NCBI RefSeq assembly: GCF_947498635.1
Contig: NZ_CANMKV010000036.1
Location: 1-44,547, forward strand
DNA: 44,547 nt
Origin: an uncultured Microbulbifer sp.
GTDB taxonomy: Bacteria; Pseudomonadota; Gammaproteobacteria; Pseudomonadales; Cellvibrionaceae
Reading direction: 5' to 3'
Position numbers and translations under genes: made by a program. This document shows, piece after piece, positions 43,541 through 44,547 of this stretch. The notes beneath the pieces were generated by a model. That model saw only the letters and a program-made list of their open reading frames with translations. It searched no databases and was not told the origin of the DNA. The first letter of the stretch is position 1. Each line of letters begins with the position of its first letter.

Positions 43541-43649
43541 TTTGTATATAATCGTATGTCTTTGTGAGCGTTTAATTTGTGTCTTTGAATAAAGGCTGAC
43601 TCTAGATCCCAAGTGATTACTCTTCTTTTTCTGTTTGTGAGAGCTGTAA

Positions 43650-43752
43650 GTAAAAAATATATAGAACTCTATTTTTTAGGGCTTTCTTCTTAAGTGTTTG
43701 TGAGCCAGTTGCGGAAGGCCCTTTTTATTCCAATGGTGCCCCTTGGGCTAGT
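43650..43752 (+). pseudogene. 5' fragment of a 42163-type gene
   Basis: About 100 bp match the start of the 42163 gene (signal peptide and the EGPFYSNGAPWA region), with frameshifts in the signal, then end abruptly after CCTTGGGCTAG. What follows to 43816 is unrelated. It is a truncated copy. Confidence 0.7.
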
Positions 43753-43816
43753 TCGATAGGTGACCCTGCGTCGTTCTTGATAGGAGTGGTGTCGGATTTT
43801 TCGCAAGCTCAAAGTG

Positions 43817-43832
43817 GGGGGTCAAGTTACAT
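43817..43832 (+). other. GGGGTCA-type junction motif (copy 3)
   Basis: GGGGTCAAGTTACAT at the boundary between the 43650 fragment and the second lipoprotein copy; compare 31277 and 40236. Confidence 0.4.
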
Positions 43833-43911
43833 ATTTTATCGGTTGCCCAGAAGGAAGTTGTGAGACATGTTTGATTTTGAATGATGACACTGAAGTATAT
43901 AGTGTATATTG

Positions 43912-44412
43912 ATGGCTAGGTCTTTAATAGCATTAATCGTGCTTCTCTGTGGGTGTTCTAAGGCGCAATCAGATGCTGTGAATTCAGATTTGAATGGAAA
44001 GGTATCTGGTTTTATGGGTGAGGCAGAATCAACTTTAATAAAGTTGATTCTGGAGATACGTAACTATCCGAATGGTGAGCCTGTCTATACTGATAAATTT
44101 TTATGTTCTATAGATCCTGATACTAATGAGGTGGAAAAGTATTTGTTTATAAAAAATTCTTTGCTCTTGATTTCAGGATTAGAGTTTCCTTGTGGGCGAG
44201 GTGTAGGTGCTTATGGGCGATACTTTACATTAAAAGATGAAGCTCTTTGCTGAGTATCATTGGCGTCAGGAAATGAAAGATTTCTTAATTATTTTGAGAA
44301 ATTAAACGGTGTTTGTAAGTTGAGTGAGCGGTACCCTGAGTCCGTACGGTTTCTAAAGTACCGCGGCCATACAGATATTGCTGAAAAGCTTGAGGTTGAG
44401 TGGGGGGTGTAA
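43912..44412 (+). pseudogene. Small lipoprotein gene with one nonsense codon (copy 2)
   Basis: ATG 43912 opens MARSLIALIVLLCGC (lipobox). The frame runs to TAA 44412 and is interrupted only by TGA at 44251-44253, where copy 1 (40349) has TGG (Trp). The copies therefore carry different single lesions: a frameshift in copy 1, a nonsense codon here. Without it the protein would be 166 residues. About 85% identical to copy 1. Confidence 0.8.
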
Positions 44413-44443
44413 TAGCTATTAACCCGGCGGACAAATAGTTCCA

Positions 44444-44547
44444 TCACGCTGCATATTTAATCGATTCATACCGGAAGTAGGATGCTACACGCGCAGGTTT
44501 CTTTTGTAACATTCTCATGTGAGAAAGCACTTTGCTTTTTAGCTTCT
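44444..44547 (-). CDS. C-terminal end of an unidentified gene (partial)
   Basis: The minus strand is open from the window edge to TGA at 44446-44444 and encodes about 34 residues rich in Lys and Arg (KLKSKVLSHMRMLQKKPARV then ASYFRYESIKYAA). G+C is higher than in the adjacent cassettes. It could be the end of a mobile-element protein bordering the island, but I do not recognise it. Confidence 0.3.
   Translation of the reverse strand, partial: KLKSKVLSHMRMLQKKPARVASYFRYESIKYAA

Overview
The window looks like chromosomal DNA of a marine gammaproteobacterium, probably a Cellvibrionales/Microbulbifer-type organism. This placement is an inference from the housekeeping set (RsmJ, SlyX, YciH, a YiaD-like OmpA lipoprotein), an acyclic-terpene degradation operon and a Sec-exported FG-GAP/SpvB/Rhs giant protein. 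No rRNA, tRNA or CRISPR array was seen. The two ends (about 1-5300 and 27500-44547) are clearly more A+T-rich than the middle, consistent with horizontally acquired accessory DNA around a stable core.

Layout: (1) 1-5300: a cut-off IS5-group insertion sequence, a second decayed IS5 end, an iron-type alcohol dehydrogenase overlapping a hotdog thioesterase, and a DUF885 lipoprotein peptidase, separated by long empty stretches. (2) 6213-14825: a tightly packed minus-strand operon atuB-atuC-atuD-atuE-atuF plus a second acyl-CoA dehydrogenase, diverging from a TetR regulator (atuR) with two copies of a CAAGCGCTTG-type palindrome between them. Together the enzymes would convert citronellyl/geranyl-CoA-type branched acyl-CoAs by dehydrogenation, biotin-dependent carboxylation and hydration. 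(3) 15001-26951: mostly housekeeping or envelope genes: a two-TM protein that looks like an M48 peptidase with its zinc site lost, yciH, a voltage-gated K+ channel with a zinc ribbon, a PaaI thioesterase, a beta-lactamase-fold hydrolase, slyX, yiaD, a TIMP-like exported protein, a low-complexity anchored protein, a SpoIIAA-like protein, rsmJ followed by a (CACAAG)9 microsatellite, and glutamate decarboxylase. (4) 27067-44547: a polymorphic-toxin island.

The toxin island is the most interesting part. A full-length Rhs protein (32319-39434, about 2371 residues; Sec signal, FG-GAP calcium motifs, SpvB domain, Rhs core) ends in an unrecognised C-terminal tip. Its stop codon overlaps the start of a Sel1-repeat lipoprotein, the likely immunity protein. 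Upstream lies a decayed sister (28541-30331): the same 5' end, a large internal deletion marked by an IS-like scar, the same core, but a different tip, followed 4 nt later by a different membrane protein, its likely immunity protein. A 1.14-kb block (3' half of an SMP-30 gene plus the rhs leader and 5' end) is present in front of both. Downstream of the active rhs is a run of short envelope-targeted genes, several duplicated and several broken: a family of small exported proteins of about 105-110 residues, a second copy of the 122-residue membrane protein, and two copies of a small lipoprotein with different single lesions. I read this as a stockpile of orphan immunity genes left by successive replacement of Rhs tips. 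All predicted immunity proteins are exported or membrane-bound, so the toxins probably act in the cell envelope. That function is inference; the sequence relationships are directly visible.
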